DNA of 64,000 nt from Levilactobacillus fuyuanensis. GTDB lineage: Bacteria > Bacillota > Bacilli > Lactobacillales > Lactobacillaceae. Where the stretch lies: NCBI RefSeq assembly GCF_003946395.1, contig NZ_RHNZ01000004.1, forward strand, positions 62,001 to 126,000, in the 5' to 3' direction. The notes beneath the pieces are model-generated. The model worked only from the letters and a program-made list of their open reading frames with translations. It had not been told where the DNA came from and searched no databases. Shown in pieces: positions 1 through 8,498 of the stretch; within the stretch, counting starts at the first letter, position 1, and each line of letters starts with the position of its first letter. The translations under genes and the position numbers were made by a program.

Positions 1-870
1 ACCCATGAAGATTGGATCGGTCGCGGGATCAGCTACTTCTGTATCGGTATTATCATTCTCGTGGTCGCGTCGATGCTGTGGTTCATCACCTCGAAAGGGA
101 TTGCCACGTTTACGCAAAATCACGTGAGCCTCTGGAAATTTCTATCGGGTACTAACTGGGCACCCGACCAAGGTCAAATAGGGGCATTACCAATGATCTT
201 AGGGTCATTCGCCGTTACCTTTGCCGCCGCAATCGTTGCAACCCCGTTTGCGTTGGGCACAGCCATCTTTATGACCGAAATCTCGCCGAACCGGGGCCGG
301 AAATTCTTACAACCAGTTATTGAGTTGCTGGTCGGGATTCCATCCGTGGTCTACGGGTTCATTGGTCTAGCCGTCATCGTACCGTTTATGCGGCACGTGG
401 TCGGTGGCTCCGGTTTCGGGATCATCTCGGCAACTTTTGTCCTGTTCGTCATGGTCTTACCAACGATTACGTCGATGACCGTCGACAGCTTACGAGCCGT
501 TCCACGCTTCTACAAGGAAGCGTCACTGGCATTGGGGGCAACACGTTGGCAGACGGTGTCACGGGTTATTCTTCGCTCAGCGACTTCCGGAATCTTAACC
601 GCAATCATTTTTGGGATGGCCCGGGCCTTTGGGGAAGCCTTAGCCGTACAAATGGTGATTGGGAATGCCGCAATCATGCCGAAGAACTTGATCTCACCAG
701 CTTCAACGTTGACCAGTCAATTAACGACGGGAATTGGGGACACCATCGATGGCACGTTACCGAACAACGCCCTGTGGTCATTAGCCCTAATTCTGTTATT
801 AATGTCACTATTCTTTAACGCGCTGGTGCGTTTCATTGCTAAGAGGGGGCAACTCAAACATGAACGCTAA
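1..870 (+). CDS. pstC: Phosphate ABC transporter permease PstC, 5' end outside window
   Basis: The reading frame is open from the first base, so the start lies upstream of the window; 289 residues are visible. It is one of the two membrane subunits of the high-affinity phosphate importer. Several hydrophobic membrane segments and the cytoplasmic EAA-type loop (EASLALGATRWQ, which contacts the ATPase) are visible, followed by a conserved region rich in Gly/Ala (FGMARAFGEALA). Its last codons overlap the start of pstA, so the two are translationally coupled. The likely partner binding protein PstS would lie upstream, outside the window. An internal GTG at 61 is not needed as a start because the frame continues upstream. 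Confidence 0.95.
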   Translation, partial: THEDWIGRGISYFCIGIIILVVASMLWFITSKGIATFTQNHVSLWKFLSGTNWAPDQGQIGALPMILGSFAVTFAAAIVATPFALGTAIFMTEISPNRGRKFLQPVIELLVGIPSVVYGFIGLAVIVPFMRHVVGGSGFGIISATFVLFVMVLPTITSMTVDSLRAVPRFYKEASLALGATRWQTVSRVILRSATSGILTAIIFGMARAFGEALAVQMVIGNAAIMPKNLISPASTLTSQLTTGIGDTIDGTLPNNALWSLALILLLMSLFFNALVRFIAKRGQLKHER

Positions 871-1747
871 ACGGACTGATTTCATCGCAACGGTCGTGAT
901 TGACTTGATCGTTGCCTCCGTCGTGGGAATTCTTTTCTTCCTGCTCGCTTATATTTTAACTGCCGGACTGCCTCACGTGAGCTGGTCATTCCTGACGGGT
1001 GCAACCGATGCCTTTAGCGGTGCCGGTGGTATCGGCGTTCAACTGTTCAATTCCTTCTATCTGTTGGTCTTGACGATGTTGATTTCCGTACCCATTTCCT
1101 TGGGTGCCGGGATTTATCTAGCCGAATATGCAAAAGACAACTGGCGGACTAGTCTGATTCGTTCCGCGATTGAAGTGCTGAGCTCCTTGCCATCCGTAGT
1201 GGTGGGGCTGTTTGGTTTCTTACTCTTCGTGGTGAAGTTCAAGATTGGATTCTCCGTTATTTCTGGGTCGATTGCCCTGACCTTCTTCAACTTACCGTTA
1301 TTGACGCGGAACATTGAAGAATCACTCAGCGCGGTTTCACGGAGTCAACGTGAAGCCGGCCTGTCACTGGGCTTGTCCAAATGGAAGACGGAACTGGGCA
1401 TCATCTTACCGGTAGCCTTACCGGGAATTGTGACCGGGATTGTCCTCAGTGCTGGGCGGGTCTTCGGTGAAGCCGCTGCCTTGATTTACACGGCCGGGCA
1501 GAGTGCACCCGTGACCAACTTCGCGGATTGGAACCCAATGGATCCAGCGAGTCCGCTGAACCCATTCCGGCCAGCCGAAACGTTGGCGGTGCACATTTGG
1601 AAAGTGAACACGGAAGGACTGGCCAGCAACGCGGCAGCCTTATCCGCTGCGGCTTCGGCCGTCCTGATCATTGCGGTTCTCCTCTTCAACCTGGGCGCAC
1701 GGTTATTAGGAAATTACCTGTATCGGCGCGTCACGGCTAGCAAGTAG
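860..1747 (+). CDS. pstA: Phosphate ABC transporter permease PstA
   Basis: Second membrane subunit of the Pst phosphate importer, 295 residues. The ATG at 860 is chosen over one at 836 because a purine-rich ribosome site (AAGAGGGGG, 841-849) sits at proper distance and the protein then starts MNAKRTDF, a hydrophilic lead into the first membrane segment. About six hydrophobic segments are seen. The EAA loop reads EAGLSLGLSKWK and is followed by the GRVFGEAAAL stretch that mirrors PstC. It overlaps pstC by 11 bases and is followed by pstB after 11 bases, so the three genes form one operon. Confidence 0.95.
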   Translation: MNAKRTDFIATVVIDLIVASVVGILFFLLAYILTAGLPHVSWSFLTGATDAFSGAGGIGVQLFNSFYLLVLTMLISVPISLGAGIYLAEYAKDNWRTSLIRSAIEVLSSLPSVVVGLFGFLLFVVKFKIGFSVISGSIALTFFNLPLLTRNIEESLSAVSRSQREAGLSLGLSKWKTELGIILPVALPGIVTGIVLSAGRVFGEAAALIYTAGQSAPVTNFADWNPMDPASPLNPFRPAETLAVHIWKVNTEGLASNAAALSAAASAVLIIAVLLFNLGARLLGNYLYRRVTASK

Positions 1748-1758
1748 GGGGTGCAGTC

Positions 1759-2562
1759 ATGTTAAAACAATATTCATTCGAAGAAACTGCGGTACAAACG
1801 TTTGACGATAAGACATCGTTAGCGATGCGGACCGAAGATATGCAAGTCTTCTATGGCAGTAACCATGCCATGTTTGATGCGAACTTAGCTTTTCCCAAGA
1901 ACCAGATTACGGCGCTGATCGGTGCTTCTGGTTCTGGGAAGTCAACGTACCTGCGTTCACTGAACCGGATGAACGATGGGATTGCCACGGTAACCGGAAA
2001 GATCTGGTACCACGGCGTTAACATCAACGAACCGGGTGTGAACATCTACGAAATTCGCCGGCACATCGGGATGGTCTTTCAGCGACCAAACCCCTTTGCC
2101 AAGTCAATTCGGGAAAATATCGTCTACGCGTTGCGGGCCAACGGTGTCAAGAAAAAAGCTGAGCTCGAGGAACGCATCGAACAGAGCCTGAAAGGGGCCG
2201 CCCTGTGGGATGAAGTGAAGGATAGCCTCGATAAGAGTGCCTTATCCCTATCCGGTGGTCAGCAACAACGGCTGTGTATCGCGCGGTCGATTGCCATGGC
2301 ACCAGACGTTCTCCTGCTGGATGAACCTTGTAGCGCCTTGGACCCTATTTCAACAGTTAAGGTCGAAGAAACCTTGCTGGAACTGCAAAAGAAGTATTCG
2401 ATTATCATTGTGACGCATAACATGCAACAGGCGTCGCGAATCAGTAGTCAATGTGCCTTCTTCCACTTGGGCCACATCATGGAATACGCCCCAACTGGAA
2501 CGATGTTTAGCAATCCCCAAATCCCTGTCACACAAGATTATATCGCCGGTAGTTTTGGCTAG
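1759..2562 (+). CDS. pstB: Phosphate ABC transporter ATP-binding protein PstB
   Basis: ATPase of the phosphate importer, 267 residues, which is the usual size. Walker A (GASGSGKST) is at residues 55-63, the ABC signature is LSGGQQQR near residue 165, Walker B is VLLLDEP, and the H-loop histidine is in IIVTHNMQQ. About 28 residues precede the ABC core, a short extension seen in the PstB form that is usually the second of two in lactobacilli. Here, however, only one pstB is present and no phoU follows before the terminator at 2576, so the operon is either shorter than the common pstSCAB1B2-phoU layout or those genes lie elsewhere. Confidence 0.95.
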   Translation: MLKQYSFEETAVQTFDDKTSLAMRTEDMQVFYGSNHAMFDANLAFPKNQITALIGASGSGKSTYLRSLNRMNDGIATVTGKIWYHGVNINEPGVNIYEIRRHIGMVFQRPNPFAKSIRENIVYALRANGVKKKAELEERIEQSLKGAALWDEVKDSLDKSALSLSGGQQQRLCIARSIAMAPDVLLLDEPCSALDPISTVKVEETLLELQKKYSIIIVTHNMQQASRISSQCAFFHLGHIMEYAPTGTMFSNPQIPVTQDYIAGSFG

Positions 2563-2575
2563 ATACCGGCACGTC

Positions 2576-2609
2576 AAAGCCCCGCAACGGAGAAACGTTG
2601 CGGGGCTTT
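2576..2609. terminator. Rho-independent terminator of pst operon, probably bidirectional
   Basis: A 14-base-pair perfect stem (AAAGCCCCGCAACG with its complement) closes a short purine loop 13 bases after the pstB stop. It lies between pstB and the convergent potD, so it may stop transcription from both sides, although neither tail is a long T-run beyond the CTTT of the stem. Confidence 0.85.
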
Positions 2610-2635
2610 GTTAACTAATTAGTGGCGAGTCATCA

Positions 2636-3706
2636 CTAATGATGCATCTTGAATTCAAGGTAGAGGTCGTTGTAGAGCTGGACCTTCGTTGGTGAAAGGT
2701 CGCGGTAGACCTCTAAGTGACGCAAGGTCGTAGCATCGGGATAGAATTGTTGATCATCGCGAGTGGCTTTGGGCAGTAGCGTCTTAGCTTTCCGGTTGGG
2801 CGTGGCATAGCCGACGTATTCCGCGTTCTGTGCGGCGTTATCCGGCCGCGACATGAAGTTCAGAAAGGCATAGATGGCATTGGTGTGCTGCGCCGTCTTG
2901 GGAATGACGAGGTTGTCGATCCATAAGTTACTGCCTTCGCTGGGCACGACGTAGTGGAGATGGTCGTTGTTTGCCAACATTTCTGCGGCTTCCCCCGACC
3001 AATCTACGGCGATTGGCGCTTCATTTTGGGTCATGTACATTTTGATCTCATCAGCAACCGTTGCCTTGACGTTCGGTGCTAAGCGATTGAGCTTCTGTTC
3101 CGCCGCCCGCAACGTTGTCGGATCTGTAGTGTTCATGGACTTCCCCTGTGAGGCGAGGGCCATTCCCATGATGTCACGAGCCGAGTCGATCAACATGATG
3201 CGATCGCGATACTTGGTGGACCACAGGTCGTTCCAGTGGCGAATGCTGCCGGGCTTGATAAACTTATCGTTGTAGATGATGCCTAACGTTCCCCAGAAAT
3301 ACGGCAACGAGTAGCGATTACCCCGGTCAAACGTCTGATTCAGAAACTGTGAATCGTAGTTCTGCAGGCTGGTCAGGCGGCTTTTATCGAGTGGCTGGAG
3401 CAGGTGAGCACGTTTCATCTTTGCCACCATGTACTCACTGGGTACCGCCAAATCGTAGTGGGTGCCACCCTGGTTAATCTTGGTATACATGGCCTCGTTG
3501 CTGTCGAAGGTCTCGACGTTGACGTGGTAGCCGGTTTCCTTTTGAAATTTTTTCAGGAGGTGCGGGTCGATGTAATCGCCCCAGTTGTAGAGGTTCAGCA
3601 CCTTACTCCCCGTGCTCCCGCTAGAGGCCTGAAGCTGATGGCCAGTGTAGGCGAGCAGCCCACAGACCGCCAGCAGGCTTACAATCAAACTCACTAAACG
3701 TTTCAT
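2636..3706 (-). CDS. potD: Spermidine/putrescine-binding protein PotD
   Basis: Extracytoplasmic substrate-binding protein for polyamine import, 356 residues. The ATG at 3706 gives a classical start (MKRLVSLIVSLL) with a hydrophobic signal or anchor segment; the longer frame upstream is only the overlap with potC. A cysteine near residue 15 (LLAVCG) is a weak lipobox, so lipid attachment is uncertain. The mature part opens with LNLYNWGDYIDP, the hallmark of PotD/PotF-type periplasmic binding proteins. It is the last gene of potABCD, with an ATGA overlap with potC, and ends facing pstB across a shared terminator. Confidence 0.93.
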   Translation of the reverse strand: MKRLVSLIVSLLAVCGLLAYTGHQLQASSGSTGSKVLNLYNWGDYIDPHLLKKFQKETGYHVNVETFDSNEAMYTKINQGGTHYDLAVPSEYMVAKMKRAHLLQPLDKSRLTSLQNYDSQFLNQTFDRGNRYSLPYFWGTLGIIYNDKFIKPGSIRHWNDLWSTKYRDRIMLIDSARDIMGMALASQGKSMNTTDPTTLRAAEQKLNRLAPNVKATVADEIKMYMTQNEAPIAVDWSGEAAEMLANNDHLHYVVPSEGSNLWIDNLVIPKTAQHTNAIYAFLNFMSRPDNAAQNAEYVGYATPNRKAKTLLPKATRDDQQFYPDATTLRHLEVYRDLSPTKVQLYNDLYLEFKMHH

Positions 3707-4506
3707 GAGGTTACCTCCCGCTTCCGGTGACGGCGCTTCTGACTCGCCTGTTGAATCCAATAGTAGCCGGCAACCAGTAGCAGTGAGAACAGGAACATGA
3801 CGCCGGACAGCGCATTGATTTCCAGGTTGATCCCCTGACGTGCCCGCGAGTAAATCTCCACGGACAGCGTTGAGAAGCCGTTACCGGTGACAAAGAAGGT
3901 CACGGCAAAGTCGTCCAACGAGTAAGTCAAGGCCATGAAGAAACCTGCGAAGATGCCGGGTGAGATGAAAGGAATAATCACCTGCGTCAAGAGTTGCCGG
4001 GTGGTCGCTCCCAGGTCTTGCGCGGCGTCCAGCAAAGAACGCGACATTTCGCGAAGTCGGGGAAGGACCATCAACACGACGATGGGAATCTCGAAGGCGA
4101 TGTGACTCATGAGGACCGTCCCGAATCCCAGTGGAATCTTCAGCATTGTGAAGAAGATCAGGAAGCTCGCCCCGATGATTACGTCCGGGGAGACCATCAG
4201 GACGTTGTTCAGCGTGAGTAGCGATTCGCGCGTCACCCGTTTGGTTGTGCGGGTAATACTGAGCGCACCCAGGGTACCAATCAGGGTCGCAATCAGCGAG
4301 GACAGCAGGGCAATCAACAGGGTGTTGGCCACGATTGCCAGCATCCGCGCGTCACTGAACAGCGTTTGATAGTGGCGCCAGGTGAAGCCGTGGTAGTTGG
4401 TCATGGTCTCACCCTGGCTAAAGGAGTACGCAATCAGAAAGATAATGGGCGCGTACAGGATGATAAAGACCAGAATCAGGTAGGTATTTGCCAGTTTATG
4501 TTTCAT
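3703..4506 (-). CDS. potC: Spermidine/putrescine ABC transporter permease PotC
   Basis: Second permease of the polyamine importer, 267 residues with about six membrane segments. The ATG at 4506 ([12 protein letters not shown]) is chosen because it forms an ATGA overlap with the end of potB and gives the normal family length. The EAA-like loop reads DAAQDLGATTRQLLTQVIIP. The C-terminus is a basic tail (KRRHRKREVTS). It overlaps potD in the same ATGA fashion, so translation of B, C and D is coupled. Confidence 0.93.
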   Translation of the reverse strand: MKHKLANTYLILVFIILYAPIIFLIAYSFSQGETMTNYHGFTWRHYQTLFSDARMLAIVANTLLIALLSSLIATLIGTLGALSITRTTKRVTRESLLTLNNVLMVSPDVIIGASFLIFFTMLKIPLGFGTVLMSHIAFEIPIVVLMVLPRLREMSRSLLDAAQDLGATTRQLLTQVIIPFISPGIFAGFFMALTYSLDDFAVTFFVTGNGFSTLSVEIYSRARQGINLEINALSGVMFLFSLLLVAGYYWIQQASQKRRHRKREVTS

Positions 4507-5324
4507 CGTGGCGTCCCTCCCTTCGTCTTCTGGTCGCCAGTCAGGAGCATGACAACGATCATGGCCACAATCAAGACAACGCCAATCGTCGAGCCCATGC
4601 CCCAATTCATCGTGGTCAGGAAGTGTTCTTCGATTGCCGTCCCCAGCGTGATGACTTTGTTACCGCCAATCAGTCGGGTCAACATGAAGAGGGAGAGTGA
4701 CGGAATGAAGACGGCCTGCACCCCAGCCTTGACGCCGGGAAGTGTCAGCGGAAAGATCACGTGGCGGAAGGTCTGCCAGGTACTGGCCCCCAGATCCTTA
4801 CTGGCATTGACAAACGCCGGATTCAGGTCATCGAGAGCGTTGTAGATCGGTAGAATCATGAATGGAATCTGGATGTAAGTCGCCACGAAAATGAAGCTAG
4901 CGTTGGTAAAGAGAATCTGCTGTGGGCCGATACCAATGAACGTGAGAAATTGGTTGGCGAGGCCAGCCTGACTGAAGATGCCGATGAACGCATAGGCCTT
5001 CAGGAGAATGTTAATCCAGGTGGGCAGAATCACCAGCAGTAACCAGAATTGGCGGTGCTTGAGCTGATGGATAAAGTAGGCCGTGGGATAGCTGATCAAT
5101 CCGGTGAATAACGTGATTAAAAAGGCATACCAGACGGAGTTCAGTGTCATTTTTAAGTAGGTTGCGGAGCGGAAATAAGTGCTGTAATTGGTTAACGTGA
5201 AATGCTGGCCCAGATCAAAGAAGGATTGATAGATAATAAGGGCGACCGGAGCGATGACGAATAGCGCCAGCCAGAGGCCGTAGGGAATGAAGTACACCCA
5301 GGTTCTACGTTTCGTCAACGCCAT
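4503..5324 (-). CDS. potB: Spermidine/putrescine ABC transporter permease PotB
   Basis: First permease of the polyamine importer, 273 residues. I take the second of two adjacent ATGs (5324, [12 protein letters not shown]) because GGAGG at 5328-5332 leaves a few bases of spacing; 5327 would have none, and a TTG at 5318 is also possible. The start lies inside the 3' end of potA, so the genes overlap by about 20 bases. Hydrophobic segments begin at once ([24 protein letters not shown]), and the EAA loop reads [20 protein letters not shown]. Confidence 0.92.
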   Translation of the reverse strand: MALTKRRTWVYFIPYGLWLALFVIAPVALIIYQSFFDLGQHFTLTNYSTYFRSATYLKMTLNSVWYAFLITLFTGLISYPTAYFIHQLKHRQFWLLLVILPTWINILLKAYAFIGIFSQAGLANQFLTFIGIGPQQILFTNASFIFVATYIQIPFMILPIYNALDDLNPAFVNASKDLGASTWQTFRHVIFPLTLPGVKAGVQAVFIPSLSLFMLTRLIGGNKVITLGTAIEEHFLTTMNWGMGSTIGVVLIVAMIVVMLLTGDQKTKGGTPR

Positions 5325-6417
5325 CATCCTCCAATTCTTCGTAGGTCTCGAGGCGCGCGTCGAACTCGGCTTCCTTCTCGCCAAAACGCATGACGTGGAG
5401 GTCCTGTGGCCGGAAGGTAATGCCAATGGTCTCGCCATCCTCGGCAGGGTTGACGGAGTGGATGAGCCAGTCGTTGCCGAGGGTGTCGGTTGCCGCGATT
5501 TCGTAGTAGTCACCACGGAATAGCTGGGTGTCGATGGTCACGGTCAACTTGGCTTGATCCAGCGTGGTTAGGGTGAGATCTTCGGGACGGATCACGACCT
5601 CAACCGGTTCGTTGTCGGGAATCCCGGCATCGGCGCATTCAAACTGATGGCCACCAAAGGCGACTTGAAAGTCTTCAATCATTTTAGCGGGGAGAATGTT
5701 GCTCTCCCCAATGAAGTCGGCCACAAAATGGTTGATCGGTTCATCGTAGATATCGACGGGCGAGCCACTCTGCAGGACCTCACCTTGATTCATGACGAAG
5801 ATCTCATCGCTCATGGCGAGGGCTTCCTCTTGATCGTGGGTGACGAAGAGGAAGGTAATACCCAGGCGCTGTTGGAGGTCGCGCAGTTCGTATTGCATTT
5901 GCCGCCGCAGTTTAGCGTCTAGAGCGGACAACGGTTCGTCGAGTAACAGAACTTTAGGCGCCATAACGATGGCGCGGGCAATGGCGATTCGTTGCTGTTG
6001 GCCACCGGAAAGTTCACTGATGGCCCGGTCGCCATAACCGGCAAGCTGGACAAGCTTGAGGGCCTTAGCGACGCGTTCGGCGATTTCAGCCTTGGCGACC
6101 TTTTTAAGCGTGAGGCCAAAGGCGACGTTTTCTGCCACGGTCAGGTGAGGGAAGAGCGCGTAATCTTGGAAAACCGTGTTGACGTTGCGTTTGTTGGCGG
6201 GGACTTCGTTGATCCGTTGCCCGGCGAAGAGGACATCGCCTTCGGACACGGACATGAAGCCGGCAATCGCCCGCAGAATTGTGGTTTTGCCGCAGCCCGA
6301 TGGTCCCAGTAAGGTATAAAATTTGCCGGACTCGAGTGTCAGATTAATATTCTTCAAAATGGTGTGATTTCCGTAACGTTTGGTGACATTGCGCAAGGTA
6401 ATAAGTGGTTGCGTCAT
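5305..6417 (-). CDS. potA: Spermidine/putrescine ABC transporter ATPase PotA
   Basis: ATPase that energises the polyamine importer, 370 residues, first gene of potABCD. Walker A is GPSGCGKTT (about residues 38-46), the signature [12 protein letters not shown] is near residue 135, Walker B is VLLLDEP, and the switch histidine is in [10 protein letters not shown]. The C-terminal third carries the TOBE-type regulatory region ([11 protein letters not shown]). The C-terminus is unusually acidic ([12 protein letters not shown]). An AGGAGGT ribosome site precedes the ATG at 6417. Confidence 0.95.
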   Translation of the reverse strand: MTQPLITLRNVTKRYGNHTILKNINLTLESGKFYTLLGPSGCGKTTILRAIAGFMSVSEGDVLFAGQRINEVPANKRNVNTVFQDYALFPHLTVAENVAFGLTLKKVAKAEIAERVAKALKLVQLAGYGDRAISELSGGQQQRIAIARAIVMAPKVLLLDEPLSALDAKLRRQMQYELRDLQQRLGITFLFVTHDQEEALAMSDEIFVMNQGEVLQSGSPVDIYDEPINHFVADFIGESNILPAKMIEDFQVAFGGHQFECADAGIPDNEPVEVVIRPEDLTLTTLDQAKLTVTIDTQLFRGDYYEIAATDTLGNDWLIHSVNPAEDGETIGITFRPQDLHVMRFGEKEAEFDARLETYEELEDDGVDET

Positions 6418-6476
6418 CAGGCTACCTCCTCTATTTTTTGATGTTTTCTGGATTGAAATATGGTATAACCTAAATG

Positions 6477-6505
6477 ATTATAGCGGGTTTTACGCGAAAA
6501 GGGAA
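6477..6505 (-). promoter_or_regulatory. Candidate sigma-A promoter of potABCD
   Basis: On the minus strand a perfect -10 box TATAAT (6477-6482) lies about 60 bases upstream of the potA start. Seventeen bases further up the -35 position reads TTCCCT, which matches the consensus poorly, so the box assignment rests mainly on the -10. Confidence 0.5.
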
Positions 6506-6583
6506 CGAAAAAAGATGATGGTTGCCCACGATAATTAGGGGAGGTAATCAACGAACGGATTATTGGCCCTGTGAGCCAGAAAA

Positions 6584-6611
6584 ACGCGTCCAGTCATTGG
6601 CTGAACGCGTC
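6584..6611 (-). terminator. Rho-independent terminator of the 6617-7363 hydrolase
   Basis: Read on the minus strand, the stem ACGCGTTCAG pairs with CTGGACGCGT (one bulged base) around a seven-base loop and is followed by TTTT, six bases after the hydrolase stop codon. Confidence 0.85.
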
Positions 6612-6616
6612 GATTA

Positions 6617-7363
6617 TTAATCGGAAATAAAGTCGGTAGCGAGTTGCAACACCGTTGCCCGTGCAGCACCGTCTAAACGGTGACTGGCACCGGGGATGAG
6701 ATGGAAGGTGCTGTTCTGGTAGACATCGTCGTAGCGTTGCGAAGCTTGATTGGCAACAATCTGGTCGGCGTCCCCGTGAATCAAGCAGACGGGACCGGTA
6801 AAGCTCTGGGCAGTCTCGTAGATGGGGAGCAGTTGCGCCGTGCGAAGGTAAAAGCCCCCCAACACCTTGCCGTTATCCATGGGCAGTTGTGCAGGGATAT
6901 GGTGGGCGTCGTAGTCCAGGCCGCGGGTGTGTCCGGCAATGGCGTCGTCCTTGAGTGTCGCGGCGGGCGCCATGAGCACCAATTTGTGAATCAAGTCCGG
7001 ATAGTATCCGGCTAACATGCTGGCCACCACACCACCTTGGGAATGGCCTAACAGATCAATCTGTTTTGGGGCAAGCCGCGTTTGAACGGCGGTCAGGACA
7101 GCCTGTGCATCGGCAATCTCATTGGCCACGGTCATGTCGGCAAAGTTGCCATCGCTGTGACCATGACCATTAAAGTCAAAGCGTACCGTGTCGACACCCA
7201 TTGCTCGTAGCTGTTGCGCGAGTTGGGGCAGCAGTTCCGTTGGGGTATAGCCACGATTACCGGTAAAGCCGTGCATGAGAATGGCAACTGTCCCATTTGG
7301 CTTAGGCGCCGGCTCATAAATTCCCGCTAAGGTTAAGCCATCACGCGTCACATTAAATTCCAT
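6617..7363 (-). CDS. Alpha/beta hydrolase, cinnamoyl/feruloyl-esterase type
   Basis: Predicted cytoplasmic serine esterase of 248 residues. The opening (VTRDGLTLAGIYEP, then MHGFTGNR as oxyanion region) is that of the cinnamoyl/feruloyl esterase group known from lactobacilli, which cleave hydroxycinnamic acid esters. The triad is visible: Ser108 in GHSQGG, Asp200 in HGDADQIV and His228 in GASHRLDG. The start at 7363 is preferred because GGAGG lies eight bases upstream, whereas the ATG at 7378 lies in front of that site. It is a single gene with its own terminator. The exact substrate cannot be told from sequence. Confidence 0.85.
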   Translation of the reverse strand: MEFNVTRDGLTLAGIYEPAPKPNGTVAILMHGFTGNRGYTPTELLPQLAQQLRAMGVDTVRFDFNGHGHSDGNFADMTVANEIADAQAVLTAVQTRLAPKQIDLLGHSQGGVVASMLAGYYPDLIHKLVLMAPAATLKDDAIAGHTRGLDYDAHHIPAQLPMDNGKVLGGFYLRTAQLLPIYETAQSFTGPVCLIHGDADQIVANQASQRYDDVYQNSTFHLIPGASHRLDGAARATVLQLATDFISD

Positions 7364-7502
7364 CTTGAAGACCTCCATTTTTCGTCGTGCTTACCTCTCT
7401 AGGATAGTCGGAAATTCAAAACTTTGCTGAACTTTTTTGAGAATGATTGATGGGTGACGTAGAATAGATACCGGAGTAGCAGTAACTAGGAGGAGATTCA
7501 AC

Positions 7503-7730
7503 GTGCGTAGATGGTTTTACGGGGGAGCACTTATTTCGTGGATTGTGGCAGCGGGGGCTTTTATTCAAGCCGATTTGCATCATCACTTGCTAAGCCTAGT
7601 GCCAATCATCGCTTACAATCGGCCGCAGGGCATATTCGGGTGGTCGTTGGTGTTGGCGGTCGTGCTGACGGGGCTCAGTATTTCGGCGTATAAGCAGCAT
7701 CAATATTTGCTGAAACAGCAGCGTAAATAG
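7503..7730 (+). CDS. Small membrane protein of unknown function
   Basis: A 75-residue protein starting at a GTG with an AGGAGGAG ribosome site just upstream. Two hydrophobic stretches (about residues 5-22 and 46-63) flank a histidine-rich loop (DLHHHLLS), and the C-terminus is basic (KQQRK), so a two-span membrane protein is likely. I recognise no family. A short gap separates it from the ASCH gene, which may be cotranscribed. Confidence 0.7.
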   Translation: MRRWFYGGALISWIVAAGAFIQADLHHHLLSLVPIIAYNRPQGIFGWSLVLAVVLTGLSISAYKQHQYLLKQQRK

Positions 7731-7765
7731 ATCCTTACCCCAAGCACTGGAAAGAAGAGACAAAT

Positions 7766-8095
7766 TTGAAGATGGGCCTTAATTCAGACCAATTTGAGTT
7801 GGTCTTCATGGAAACGAAGACAATTGAGATTCGGTTAAATGACGAAAAACGGCGGCGGTTGCATGTGGGAGATTCAATTTGTTTCTACAATGTCGCGGAT
7901 GAAACCCAGCAACTTGTTAGACGGGTGAAAAGCCTACGCCAGTTTTCGACTTTTGCTGATCTTTACAGTCAGTATTCGCCGGAGAGTGTGGGCAGCGCAC
8001 CGGAAGATGATGTTGCTCAAATGGTAGCGGACACGTATACCATCTATACGCCAGAGCAGGAAAAGCAATGGGGCGTGTTGGCAATTGGTATTTGA
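7766..8095 (+). CDS. ASCH-domain protein (PUA-like fold)
   Basis: A protein of about 109 residues. The stretch KTIEIRLNDEKRRRLHVGDSICFYN is the core of the ASCH family, a small beta-barrel related to the RNA-binding PUA fold; some members are RNA-binding and one (YqfB) hydrolyses N4-acetylcytidine. The C-terminus ends in the usual EKQWGVLAIGI strand. The start is uncertain: a TTG at 7766 has GAAGAGA at good distance, while the ATG two codons later would also work. It follows the small membrane protein by 35 bases. Confidence 0.8.
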   Translation: MKMGLNSDQFELVFMETKTIEIRLNDEKRRRLHVGDSICFYNVADETQQLVRRVKSLRQFSTFADLYSQYSPESVGSAPEDDVAQMVADTYTIYTPEQEKQWGVLAIGI

Positions 8096-8498
8096 AGTAA
8101 TCAGTCGAAGGAGGGTTAGTATACAGGTAAAGTAACTAGCTATTGAGACACATAGAGTAAAGCACGTTTGTGAGGGTTCTTGGCGATGGCTGAGAACCTT
8201 TCTGTAACAGATTGTTGACCACTAAAACGAGTTAAAGTTAAAAGCAATGGGAGTTTGATGGGAGGTCATTTATACAATTATTGTAATAACTGGCGTTGAA
8301 ATAGGCACGAATTATTCCCGTAAACACCAGTAGCATCATGCTTAATAATTTTGGGCGAAATGATAAGTTTTTCCAGAGGTAACTGGACTAAAATCTGATA
8401 GTTTAGATAACCTGAAAGTGCTAGGTTATGCGGTCTATCCGTGGTATGCTTGGCGAAACTTAACTAGAGGTAGGTTACTAAGTTTTGACTGTGGGTTC
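8096..8498. other. Intergenic region, no gene seen
   Basis: About 400 AT-rich bases between the ASCH gene and the 3' end of the surface protein gene. I see no reading frame with a ribosome site. A stem GGTTCT...AGAACC with a GATG loop and two wobble pairs at 8174-8200, followed by TTTCT, could end transcription of the 7503-8095 genes, but it is weak. Confidence 0.4.
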
